A DNA stretch of 42,067 nucleotides from Porphyromonadaceae bacterium UBA2751 (GTDB lineage Bacteria > Bacteroidota > Bacteroidia > Bacteroidales > Muribaculaceae). The notes under the pieces are model-generated. The model was not told the origin of the DNA, ran no database searches, and saw nothing but the letters and a program-made list of their open reading frames with translations. The stretch lies in contig DEJJ01000010.1 in assembly GCA_002353285.1 (NCBI GenBank), positions 1 to 42,067 of the forward strand. Direction: 5' to 3'. Positions 24,638 to 32,607 of this stretch are shown here, one piece after another; positions within the stretch are counted from its first letter, which is position 1, and every line of letters starts with the position of its first letter. A program made the position numbers and the translations under genes.

Positions 24638-25564
24638 TTACAACTCAGGGATATCTTGCTTGAGAATGCGAGAGAATTTTTCGGCGCCAAGGTCGGAGAG
24701 GTGGTCGACGTCATGAAAATCACGCCCTTGGAAACGTGGGTCACGCAAGTAATCCTTATAAGTGGCATTATACTTGCGAACAAATTGATTTATCACATCA
24801 TACATGGTTGAAAGTTGCCTGTCGCTAATCATATTGACAAATTCATCCCACATGGGCGTTGTGATTATAATGATATTGACATTATGGTGCTTGCACCAAT
24901 CCCCTATCTTGTTAAGATATTGAACATTGTAGCCTACATTTTCCCAGTTCTTGCAACGATGTCTTTCCAGCGTTGTCTTGGCATCAATCTTCATTTCGGT
25001 GACGTTAAAATGCTTAGGTGCATTAAAGACGCATCCCCATCCCAGATAGTCACAATCAGAAGCAATGCTATCGCCACAGAAATAATTTTTCGCCTTTTCG
25101 AACTTTATAGGGAATGTTGAGTAGTTTGAGATCTCATAATTATATATTGAAAAATCGCTATGCTTATCATAACCGTAATAAATCTTGTAATAAATAGCCC
25201 TAAACCATTCTTTTGCGTCCTCAAAGGGGGGGTCAAAAATGTTACTTTCATCAACAATGACAATCAGGTTTTTGAGATTTGTGAGCTGAGGCTCAAATTT
25301 GGTGAGTAGAAAGTAATCATATTCATGACCCTGCGATACATTCGCAATGTTGAATACACTATCTCCAATAGCATTAGGTTTGATTCCGTAGTAGCTGTGT
25401 GAATTGCCAGTGATAAGGGTTTTAATACCTCCACTGTGACTTATCATCCAATTCTTTTTCATCGTGTAGGTGTTCGGGCTATTACGAACCATTAGTTCGC
25501 AACATCCTAGCAACACAGCAATGATTGCAGCAAATAATATTGAATATTTTATGAAACGCTTCAT
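24638..25564 (-). CDS. SGNH/DltD-like acyltransferase partner of the MBOAT protein
   Basis: About 308 residues with one N-terminal membrane anchor (KYSILFAAIIAVLLGCCELM), so the bulk lies in the periplasm. The opening motif TGNSHSYYGI holds the Ser and the C-terminal DVDHLSDLGAEKFS holds the Asp-His pair of SGNH hydrolases. Such proteins pair with MBOAT exporters to O-acylate exopolysaccharides or other surface glycans. I choose ATG 25564, 8 nt after the MBOAT stop; the longer frame would overlap it. The pair is AT-richer than its neighbours. Confidence 0.82.
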   Translation of the reverse strand: MKRFIKYSILFAAIIAVLLGCCELMVRNSPNTYTMKKNWMISHSGGIKTLITGNSHSYYGIKPNAIGDSVFNIANVSQGHEYDYFLLTKFEPQLTNLKNLIVIVDESNIFDPPFEDAKEWFRAIYYKIYYGYDKHSDFSIYNYEISNYSTFPIKFEKAKNYFCGDSIASDCDYLGWGCVFNAPKHFNVTEMKIDAKTTLERHRCKNWENVGYNVQYLNKIGDWCKHHNVNIIIITTPMWDEFVNMISDRQLSTMYDVINQFVRKYNATYKDYLRDPRFQGRDFHDVDHLSDLGAEKFSRILKQDIPEL

Positions 25565-25572
25565 TTTACAAC

Positions 25573-27012
25573 TCAAAATTGGAAATAAATGAAATCCTGC
25601 TGTGAGCATGGCACTAGCAATGCGTACATGGCTATTGACACATAAAGTATCCATCTAATCCATCGCTTGGCAAAAAACTTGCCCGATAACTGCAGCACAT
25701 GCTGCTTGTCGCGCTGCATCCATTCCACTACCATGAGCCCCATGCACATGACTAATGGCCACTTGCCAATGAGATTGTCAAAGCACAATATAGACTTGTC
25801 GCAAAGATGACTCATGAAGTCGAAAGCCAAGGAAACGTTTGGAGCTCGGAACAATATCCACCCAAACGTCACAAGTGCAAATGTGAAAGCTATCATTACT
25901 AGTTCCTTGAAAGTTGGCAATAGTCGATTAGCGCCCACATTGTGCTCAAACTTACTTTTCAATGGCACGAAACGGTAAAGTGAAATGAAAACGGCGTGGA
26001 AAAGACCCCATAGCACAAATGACCAGTCGGCTCCGTGCCACAATCCACTAATGAAAAACACAACAAAGGTGTTGAAGATGGTTCTACCCAAGCTACGCCT
26101 GCTGCCACCTAGGGGAAAATATACATAATCACGGAACCACGACATCAAAGATATGTGCCAGCGGCGCCAAAACTCAGGTAGACTTCGGGAGAGATAGGGA
26201 ATGTTAAAGTTTCTAGTCAGGTTTATTCCAAACAATCGGGCACAGCCAATTGCTATGTCGCTATAGCCCGAGAAGTCACAATAAATTTGGAATGAGAATA
26301 AAATGCTGCACAGAACCAAGTTAAGTGACGTGTAATGCAAGTAGCCAGCCCACACACCATCTACAATCTCGGCGATGGAGTCGGCTATTACAAGTTTTTT
26401 GAAAAAACCCCATAGCATCTGGCGGCAACCATCAACGGCCTTACTGTAGTCGAAGGTGCGAGATTTGATAAACTGTGGTAGTAAACGCGTGGCTCGCTCA
26501 ATAGGACCTGCAACAAGCTGCGGAAAGAAGCTGATAAAAGCACAAAAAGCCACAAGGTCGCGCTCAGGTGCTATCTTTCTCCTATAAACATCTATTGAGT
26601 AGCTCAACGCTTGGAAGGTGTAGAAACTAATTCCAACTGGAAGGATAATGTTTGCAGTAGGCCAGTCGAGTGTCAATCCTATAGCAGCAAATCCATCGTT
26701 AAGACTATTGACAAAGAAATTATAATACTTGAAAATCGCCAGAATTGAGATATTAAGGACAATATTGGTTGCACTGACTGTTTTCTGCCATCGGCGCTTG
26801 CCCTCCCAATTCTCAATCAGCAAACCACTCGCGTAGCTGCAAATAGAAGTTATAGCAATAAGAATCAAAAAACGCCAGTCCCACCATCCATAGAAAATAT
26901 AACTCGCTGCCACAATGAGAAGGTTCTGCTTCTTTGTGCTTTTGAACACAAACCAGTAGAGCAGGAACACTACTGGCAAGAAGATGAGAAATTCTATGGA
27001 ATTGAACGACAT
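25573..27012 (-). CDS. MBOAT family O-acyltransferase (AlgI-like)
   Basis: 479 residues with about ten membrane segments. Seen: SLPEFWRRWHISLMSWFRDY, LGGSRR and the MBOAT core SGLWHGADWSFVLWG with the catalytic His. It should transfer acyl groups across the inner membrane to its SGNH partner. I use ATG 27012 (MSFNSIEFLIFLPVVF), the typical family start. The upstream ATG at 27072 is ruled out because the -7 box (27039-27046) lies between the two. Confidence 0.95.
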   Translation of the reverse strand: MSFNSIEFLIFLPVVFLLYWFVFKSTKKQNLLIVAASYIFYGWWDWRFLILIAITSICSYASGLLIENWEGKRRWQKTVSATNIVLNISILAIFKYYNFFVNSLNDGFAAIGLTLDWPTANIILPVGISFYTFQALSYSIDVYRRKIAPERDLVAFCAFISFFPQLVAGPIERATRLLPQFIKSRTFDYSKAVDGCRQMLWGFFKKLVIADSIAEIVDGVWAGYLHYTSLNLVLCSILFSFQIYCDFSGYSDIAIGCARLFGINLTRNFNIPYLSRSLPEFWRRWHISLMSWFRDYVYFPLGGSRRSLGRTIFNTFVVFFISGLWHGADWSFVLWGLFHAVFISLYRFVPLKSKFEHNVGANRLLPTFKELVMIAFTFALVTFGWILFRAPNVSLAFDFMSHLCDKSILCFDNLIGKWPLVMCMGLMVVEWMQRDKQHVLQLSGKFFAKRWIRWILYVSIAMYALLVPCSQQDFIYFQF

Positions 27013-27038
27013 TGTGTGAAATTGTTGGAAATAATTTG

Positions 27039-27046
27039 CAAAGTTA
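27039..27046 (-). promoter_or_regulatory. -7 box of the MBOAT operon
   Basis: CAAAGTTA on the plus strand reads TAACTTTG on the minus strand, 26 nt before the ATG at 27012. It settles the start choice. Confidence 0.75.
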
Positions 27047-27103
27047 TAAAAATTGAAGAGAAAACTACACATTTAAGGGCAATAAACTTTTTGTCGCTAA
27101 AAT

Positions 27104-27134
27104 TTGCCAGCAAATGGTAAAAGCACTATTTTTG
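27104..27134 (+). promoter_or_regulatory. Promoter of the GH3-rnhB operon
   Basis: -33 TTG at 27104-27106, a 20-bp spacer and -7 TATTTTTG at 27127-27134. Confidence 0.8.
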
Positions 27135-27169
27135 TGGTGCAAATGCCGAGAAGCGCGCCACAGGCGCAA

Positions 27170-27215
27170 TCTCACTACTTACTACTTTTTACTTACTAGT
27201 TCTTACTTCTTACAT
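27170..27215. repeat. ACTTACT-word leader upstream of GH3
   Basis: The leader carries near-repeats CTACTTACTACTTTTTACTTACTAGTTCTTACTTCTTAC with a spacing of about 7-8 bp. It lies inside the predicted transcript leader of the GH3 gene. Confidence 0.6.
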
Positions 27216-27219
27216 CGTT

Positions 27220-28737
27220 TTGCTTAACTTCACTCCCATAGCCCGGCCCCGATTGCTTGCACGCATGAAAGATCATGCGCGCTACATTGAGCATGCCGAC
27301 GCTGTGCAGCAGGAGCAGCTGGTAAAGCTTGTCGAGAAAGCCGCACTGACCTGGTTTGGCCGCAAGTATGACTTTTCCACTTGCCGCACCTACCAGGAGT
27401 TTGCCACTCGTGTGCCGCTCTACCGCTACGAGGACATTCAGCCGCAAATCATGCGTATGGTGCGTGGCGAGAAAGACGTGCTGTGGCCTAGCCGCTGCTA
27501 CAACTTTGCCCAGTCATCGGGCACCAGCGACGGCAACCACAAGTACATTCCCATCACGCCCGAGTCATTGCGGTGGAACCATTACAAAGGAGCCAGCGAC
27601 GTAGTGTCGCACTATCTCAACCTCAACCCTTCGAGCCGCTTGTTTTCAGGGAAAGCGTTCATCTTGGGAGGGTCGTTTGCCAACGAGTTGAATTTGCCAG
27701 CTGGCACCCATGTGGGCGACCTCTCGGCCACGCTCATCAACAATATAAACCCCATTGCCAACTGGTTTCGTGTGCCCGACAAGCGCACTGCGCTGCTCGA
27801 GGACTGGGCAGAGAAGCTCCCATTGCTTGTTGAGAAGAGTAAAGGCGAGAACATCACCAACCTGAGCGGAGTGCCATCGTGGTTCTTAACAGTGATAAAG
27901 GAGGTGCTCAAGGCCACTGGCAAGGACTGCATCCACGACGTGTGGCCCAATCTTGAGGTATTCTTCCATGGCGGCATAGCATTTGAGCCTTATCGTGAGC
28001 AGTATGAGCGCCTGTGCGACATGAGCAAGATGCACTTCCTCAACACCTACAACGCCAGCGAGGGTTTCTTTGCAACGCAGAGTTCATGGGACACCACCGC
28101 AATGCTGCTGTTGCTCGACGTGGGCGTGTTCTACGAGTTCATACCGCTGAGTGAGGTTGACAGCGACCACCCCGACGTGCTGCCCATTTGGGAGATAGAA
28201 GCCGGCAAGACCTACGAACTCATCATCACCGCTTGCAACGGGATGTGGCGCTACCGTATTGGCGACACAGTTCACATTGAGCAACTCAACCCAGTGAAAA
28301 TCAATATCGCCGGTAGGACTAAGAGTTTCATCAACGCCTTTGGCGAAGAGCTGATGGTGCACAATGCCGACAAGGCCATCACCCGTGCCTCGCAAGAAAC
28401 TGGAGCTCAGGTGCTCAACTACACCGCGGCACCCGTCTACGCAGGCGACAAGAGCAAGGGTCGCCACCAGTGGCTCATCGAGTTTGACAAGGAGCCGGCG
28501 AGCATCGATGAGTTTGCCGCCCTGCTCGACAAATACCTTCAGGAGGACAACGGTGACTATCAAGCCAAGCGCTACCAGAGCATCTTCCTCGATGCTCCCC
28601 AGGTGGTGGTGGCACAACGTGGCCTCTTCGACCAGTGGCTCGGTTGCACGGGCAAGCTCGGCGGCCAGCGCAAAGTGCCGCGCCTGAGCAACAACCGCAC
28701 TGTCATCGACCAAATGCTTAGCTTGATGCAATTCTAA
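27220..28737 (+). CDS. GH3 family acyl-adenylating protein
   Basis: 505 residues, related to plant GH3 acyl-amido synthetases and annotated in bacteria as GH3 auxin-responsive promoter family. Seen: the ATP-binding SSGTSDGNHKYIPIT (about 99-113), YNASEGFFATQ (about 275-285) and YRIGDTVHIE (about 345-354). GH3 enzymes join an amino acid to an acyl acid through an adenylate; the bacterial substrate is unknown. The start is TTG at 27220, giving MLNFTPIARP as in homologues I recall; the next ATG (codon 16) would remove this part. rnhB follows after 13 nt. Confidence 0.9.
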   Translation: MLNFTPIARPRLLARMKDHARYIEHADAVQQEQLVKLVEKAALTWFGRKYDFSTCRTYQEFATRVPLYRYEDIQPQIMRMVRGEKDVLWPSRCYNFAQSSGTSDGNHKYIPITPESLRWNHYKGASDVVSHYLNLNPSSRLFSGKAFILGGSFANELNLPAGTHVGDLSATLINNINPIANWFRVPDKRTALLEDWAEKLPLLVEKSKGENITNLSGVPSWFLTVIKEVLKATGKDCIHDVWPNLEVFFHGGIAFEPYREQYERLCDMSKMHFLNTYNASEGFFATQSSWDTTAMLLLLDVGVFYEFIPLSEVDSDHPDVLPIWEIEAGKTYELIITACNGMWRYRIGDTVHIEQLNPVKINIAGRTKSFINAFGEELMVHNADKAITRASQETGAQVLNYTAAPVYAGDKSKGRHQWLIEFDKEPASIDEFAALLDKYLQEDNGDYQAKRYQSIFLDAPQVVVAQRGLFDQWLGCTGKLGGQRKVPRLSNNRTVIDQMLSLMQF

Positions 28738-28750
28738 AATTTCGGCTGCT

Positions 28751-29347
28751 ATGTTACAACGATATTTACAAGAGGGGCGCATCGAGGCGGGATGTGATGA
28801 GGCTGGGCGTGGATGCCTGGCTGGGCCGGTGACGGCAGCTGCTGTGATATTGCCACCCGACTTTGAAAACGAACTGCTCAACGACAGCAAGCAGCTCACC
28901 GAGCATCAGCGCGACCTGCTGCGCCCCATCATCGAGCGCGAAGCGGTGGCGTGGGCAGTGGCAATGGTGTCGCCCCAGGAGATTGACCGCATCAACATTC
29001 TGCGGGCATCAATCACGGCTATGCATCGCGCGCTTGACCAGCTCACAGTCAGACCTGAGCACATCCTTGTAGACGGTAACCGTTTCTATCCTTATAATGA
29101 CATCCCATTCACCACCGTGGTCAAGGGCGATGGCAAGATGATGAGCATCGCTGCGGCAAGCGTGCTTGCCAAGACTCATCGTGATGAGTACATGAAAAAG
29201 ATCGCCCTGGAGTTTCCTCACTACAACTGGGCAAAGAATAAGGGCTACCCCACTCGCGACCACCGTGCTGCAATAGTGGCACACGGCATCTCGCCCTATC
29301 ATCGCAAGAGTTTCAACCTCGTGGGGCAGTTGTCGCTCTTTGATTAA
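28751..29347 (+). CDS. rnhB: Ribonuclease HII
   Basis: Removes ribonucleotides from DNA and RNA primers. 198 residues. Seen: the metal-binding CDEAGRG (about 15-21), DSKQLT, ILVDGN, TVVKGD and SIAAASVLAKTHRD. All acidic catalytic positions look intact. It is in an operon with GH3. A C-terminal QLSLFD motif resembles clamp-binding peptides of DNA replication proteins (QxxLF), which fits RNase HII binding to the beta clamp. Confidence 0.98.
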   Translation: MLQRYLQEGRIEAGCDEAGRGCLAGPVTAAAVILPPDFENELLNDSKQLTEHQRDLLRPIIEREAVAWAVAMVSPQEIDRINILRASITAMHRALDQLTVRPEHILVDGNRFYPYNDIPFTTVVKGDGKMMSIAAASVLAKTHRDEYMKKIALEFPHYNWAKNKGYPTRDHRAAIVAHGISPYHRKSFNLVGQLSLFD

Positions 29348-29348
29348 T

Positions 29349-29402
29349 CTAGAAGAACTAGATAATCTAGATGTTCTAGAAACTCTAGAAGTTATAGAGT
29401 TA
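29349..29402. repeat. CTAGANNNN nonamer array between rnhB and cinA
   Basis: Six nonamers in exact register: CTAGAAGAA, CTAGATAAT, CTAGATGTT, CTAGAAACT, CTAGAAGTT, ATAGAGTTA. The array starts one base after the rnhB stop and ends inside the cinA stop codon, so it is the entire gap between two converging genes. No stem-loop with T-run is present. Confidence 0.85.
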
Positions 29403-30635
29403 CAGCAGGTGGAGAAGCATGATGAGGGCGTGGGTGGTGGCGCGGTCGATGATTTGGGCGCGGCTGCCGTTGAAATGATGGCATCGGCTCACTGTCACGT
29501 CGCCCACACGGGCTGCCATCCACACGGTGCCCACTGGTTTGTCGGGGGTGCCTCCGCCGGGCCCTGCCACACCGCTGGTGGCCACAGCGCAGTTAGTGTG
29601 GCACACGTTGCAAGCGCCTGCTACCATCTGCTCCACCACAGGCTGGCTCACTGCACCACAGGTGTCGAGCACAGTTTGGTCCACTCCCAGCACTCGGTGT
29701 TTCACGTCGTTGCTGTAGCTCACCACGCTGCCCATGAAGTAGTCGCTGCTACCAGCAATCTCAGTAATCTTGTGAGCGATGTTGCCGCCGGTGCAACTCT
29801 CGGCTGTTGATAAGGTGAGTTGATGCTTGCGCAACCGCTCGCCCACAATTTGTGCCAGTGGTTTGTCGGCATCGGCAATGATGCAGTTGCCCAGGATTTT
29901 GTGCAACTGCTGTGAGATTCGGTCCATATCGGCATTAAGCACCTCGTGTGAGGCGTGTGTACCCGTCAGCCGTAGCCTAATGATACCCTGCTCGGGCAGA
30001 TAGGCCAAGTGGATGTAGCTGGGCAGTTGCTGCTCAAGCGGTGCCAATTTCTCGGCCAGAGCACTCTCGGCATAGTCAATAACCACCATGGTGCGATACT
30101 CAACATCAACATCGCTGTGGAAGCGCTTCACAATGCGCGGAATCACTGCACGCTCCATCATGGTGCGAGTTTCGTGAGGCACGCCTGGCATCGACACCAG
30201 CACCTTATTGCCCCGCTCAAACCACATGATGGGCGCTGTGCCCACCTCATTGAGTATCACCTGGCACGACGATGGCACCATTGCCTGCTGGGCAGTGAGC
30301 TCGTTCATTGCAATGCCACGACGAGCAAACATCTCGTCGACATTGCGTCGCGACTGCTCATGGAGTACCATCTCGCCACCAAAGTAGCTGAGCAGAGTCT
30401 GCTTGGTTATATCGTCCTTAGTGGGTCCAATGCCGCCTGTCATGAGCACGAGGTCGGTGCTGGCAAACGCCTGGTCAATGGCCAGTTTAATCTGTGCTGC
30501 ATCGTCGGCTATCACTCTCACGCTCAGTGGCTCCCATCCCAGTGGTGCCATGTGGCGTGCTATCCATCCCGAATTGGTGTCGGTGACCTGCCCAATGAGC
30601 AGTTCGTCACCAATAACTATAGTTGAGAATTTCAT
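29400..30635 (-). CDS. cinA: CinA-like competence/damage protein with nicotinamide-nucleotide amidase domain
   Basis: 411 residues, two domains. The N-terminal half is the MoaB-like COG1058 domain (VIGDELLIGQVTDTN, TGGIGPTKDD, MPGVPHE), with ADP-ribose pyrophosphatase activity in some members. The C-terminal half is PncC-type (STAESCTGGNIAHKI, SGVAGPGGGTPDKPVGTVW), which deamidates NMN in NAD salvage. The ATG at 30635 is preferred; the frame extends only to a TTG two codons upstream. Confidence 0.96.
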   Translation of the reverse strand: MKFSTIVIGDELLIGQVTDTNSGWIARHMAPLGWEPLSVRVIADDAAQIKLAIDQAFASTDLVLMTGGIGPTKDDITKQTLLSYFGGEMVLHEQSRRNVDEMFARRGIAMNELTAQQAMVPSSCQVILNEVGTAPIMWFERGNKVLVSMPGVPHETRTMMERAVIPRIVKRFHSDVDVEYRTMVVIDYAESALAEKLAPLEQQLPSYIHLAYLPEQGIIRLRLTGTHASHEVLNADMDRISQQLHKILGNCIIADADKPLAQIVGERLRKHQLTLSTAESCTGGNIAHKITEIAGSSDYFMGSVVSYSNDVKHRVLGVDQTVLDTCGAVSQPVVEQMVAGACNVCHTNCAVATSGVAGPGGGTPDKPVGTVWMAARVGDVTVSRCHHFNGSRAQIIDRATTHALIMLLHLL

Positions 30636-30666
30636 AATCAAGTGTTGTGTGTTATCTTTGTGACAA

Positions 30667-30674
30667 CAAAATTA
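30667..30674 (-). promoter_or_regulatory. -7 box of cinA
   Basis: CAAAATTA on the plus strand reads TAATTTTG on the minus strand, 32 nt before the cinA ATG. Confidence 0.65.
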
Positions 30675-30758
30675 CTAATAATAAGCCACACGGTGCCTAA
30701 AAAAGGTGGGATTTTTGAATTTTGCCCTTCTATTATTTTTTACTTGCAAGAAAATGCT

Positions 30759-30766
30759 TAACTTTG
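30759..30766 (+). promoter_or_regulatory. -7 box of the TPR-pair operon
   Basis: TAACTTTG, 28 nt before the ATG at 30794. It excludes the longer frame starting at 30722. Confidence 0.7.
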
Positions 30767-30793
30767 GAGGTTAATGCAAAAAATATCCCATAT

Positions 30794-32581
30794 ATGAAAA
30801 ATAGACTTATAGCCTTTCTCATGTTGATGACCACGTTCATTGTGGTCAATGCCCAGCTACAATTCTACTTCGACAGCGAGCAGCACAACCCGTGGTCGCA
30901 AAGCCCGCATTCTGCTCAAGCTTTGCAACTAATTGAAGCTGAAGATCTGGCCGAGGCAATCAATGAACTCGATAAGGAACTTGCCGAGCATCCAGGCAAC
31001 GGCTATGCCTTGTGCAACAAGGCCTTTGCAATAGCATTTTCAGTGATCGATTTCAATAACGACGAAGGGGTGGACGACGGCAACGACGGCGACGTGCTCG
31101 AGGCCCTCAAGGAAAAACGCAAACCGAAACTTGTCGAGGCCATTAACATCATGCAAGAAGGATTGAAACTAATTCCCGAAGCCGACACCAAGTCGCGAGG
31201 CCTTGCATGGATGTACATAGCTGCTTTTCACCGAATGATGGGTTGCGAAAATGACACCGTTATAGCCGATTTAGAGAAGAGCGTGGAGCTCAATCCCACA
31301 AGTGATGTGTATGAAATTCTGCTGAAGTTAACATTAGAGTCGGGCGACATGGACAAAGCCGAAAAACTTGCGAAACAAGCTCTTGAATTCTCTCCTGACA
31401 ACACTAACCTAATCGAACTAATGCTCGCTTTGTGCCATGAGAAGAAAGATATTAATAACTATGTGCAATATTTTGAGCGCTACAAAGCCAAAGCCAAGCG
31501 CGGCAATAAGGGCAGTATTGACGAGGACCTTGAGATAGCCTATGCCCAAGCCCTGGCCGCCACCAAGGGTAAGGAAGCGGCTGTCGACTACCTACTCAAC
31601 ACCTTCAGCGACAACTGTGATTACTTGTGGCAAGGACTGAAAACAGTGGATGCTAATCCCGAAATGGAACTCATGAAAATTGGGCAACGTGAGTTTGCTG
31701 GCGAAGGCACCGCCGATCAATGGAACATGCTGCGAGGCAACATCTGTTTATTTCAACAAAACGACTGTCGCCAAGCCCTTGACTATTACCGCAAGATTAG
31801 TAGTAGCTATGATTCAGGTTACCTTAACATTATGATGGCAAGATGCTGCTACATGACGGGCGACACTCACAATGCCCTGATTCATGCGCAGGCTTTTAAA
31901 TATCTTGAAGGCACCGACTTACAGCTCACACAACTACAGCTCAAGCTGGGCATGGTGGGACCAATCATCAAGCGCCTAGCGCCCAAAATAGAGATGGACG
32001 ACCTCATGCAACCATCAATCGACGACTATAACACTCTCGCGCTGTGCTACCTGCTCACCGGCGACTATAACAGCACAGTGACAATCCTCGACAAAGCCCT
32101 AAAAATTGAGCCAGAATCGCCACAGGCTCTGCTCAACTGTGGCAGGGCGTTAAAAGCCCTGGGCCGTGACGAGGAGGCTGCTCAAAGGCTCGAGGCGACA
32201 TTTGATGCCAACTACGATGAAGAAAACCTCTTTGAGCAAGACTTGATACAGTCGCAGGCATGTGCCTTGCTGGGGCGTGACGACATGGCCCTCAAGCATC
32301 TTGAGGCTGTTGAAAATAAGTGGCAGCAGGTTCTTAATGAGAGCACTGATAAGCAACCTACCAACTACCAGCCCACATGCTACGACATAGCCGCCACCTG
32401 GGCCATGCTTGGCAATGAGACAAAGGTGCTGGAATGGATGACCAAGCATTTTGATTATGACTTCATGCCTTACAACTTTGGGTTCATGGCCCTCGACCGT
32501 CGCCTCGACAAAGTTAAAGACAATGCCGAGCTGCGCCAGCTTGTAGAGAAAAAGCGCCTGCAATGGCTCAACCAGCAATAA
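30794..32581 (+). CDS. Exported TPR protein, first of a tandem pair
   Basis: About 595 residues: a signal peptide (MKNRLIAFLMLMTTFIVVNA-Q) followed by TPR repeats through most of the length (EHPGNGYALCNKAFAIAF, SVELNPTSDVYEILLKL, LCYLLTGDYNSTVTILDKAL). The mature N-terminus carries YFDSEQHNPW. The same layout, including FDSxQHNxW and HPxNGYALCN, recurs in the next gene, so the two arose by duplication. It should be a periplasmic or outer-membrane protein-interaction scaffold. I know no named family. Confidence 0.85.
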   Translation: MKNRLIAFLMLMTTFIVVNAQLQFYFDSEQHNPWSQSPHSAQALQLIEAEDLAEAINELDKELAEHPGNGYALCNKAFAIAFSVIDFNNDEGVDDGNDGDVLEALKEKRKPKLVEAINIMQEGLKLIPEADTKSRGLAWMYIAAFHRMMGCENDTVIADLEKSVELNPTSDVYEILLKLTLESGDMDKAEKLAKQALEFSPDNTNLIELMLALCHEKKDINNYVQYFERYKAKAKRGNKGSIDEDLEIAYAQALAATKGKEAAVDYLLNTFSDNCDYLWQGLKTVDANPEMELMKIGQREFAGEGTADQWNMLRGNICLFQQNDCRQALDYYRKISSSYDSGYLNIMMARCCYMTGDTHNALIHAQAFKYLEGTDLQLTQLQLKLGMVGPIIKRLAPKIEMDDLMQPSIDDYNTLALCYLLTGDYNSTVTILDKALKIEPESPQALLNCGRALKALGRDEEAAQRLEATFDANYDEENLFEQDLIQSQACALLGRDDMALKHLEAVENKWQQVLNESTDKQPTNYQPTCYDIAATWAMLGNETKVLEWMTKHFDYDFMPYNFGFMALDRRLDKVKDNAELRQLVEKKRLQWLNQQ

Positions 32582-32607
32582 TCACCCCACCTAACAACCT
32601 TTGACTC

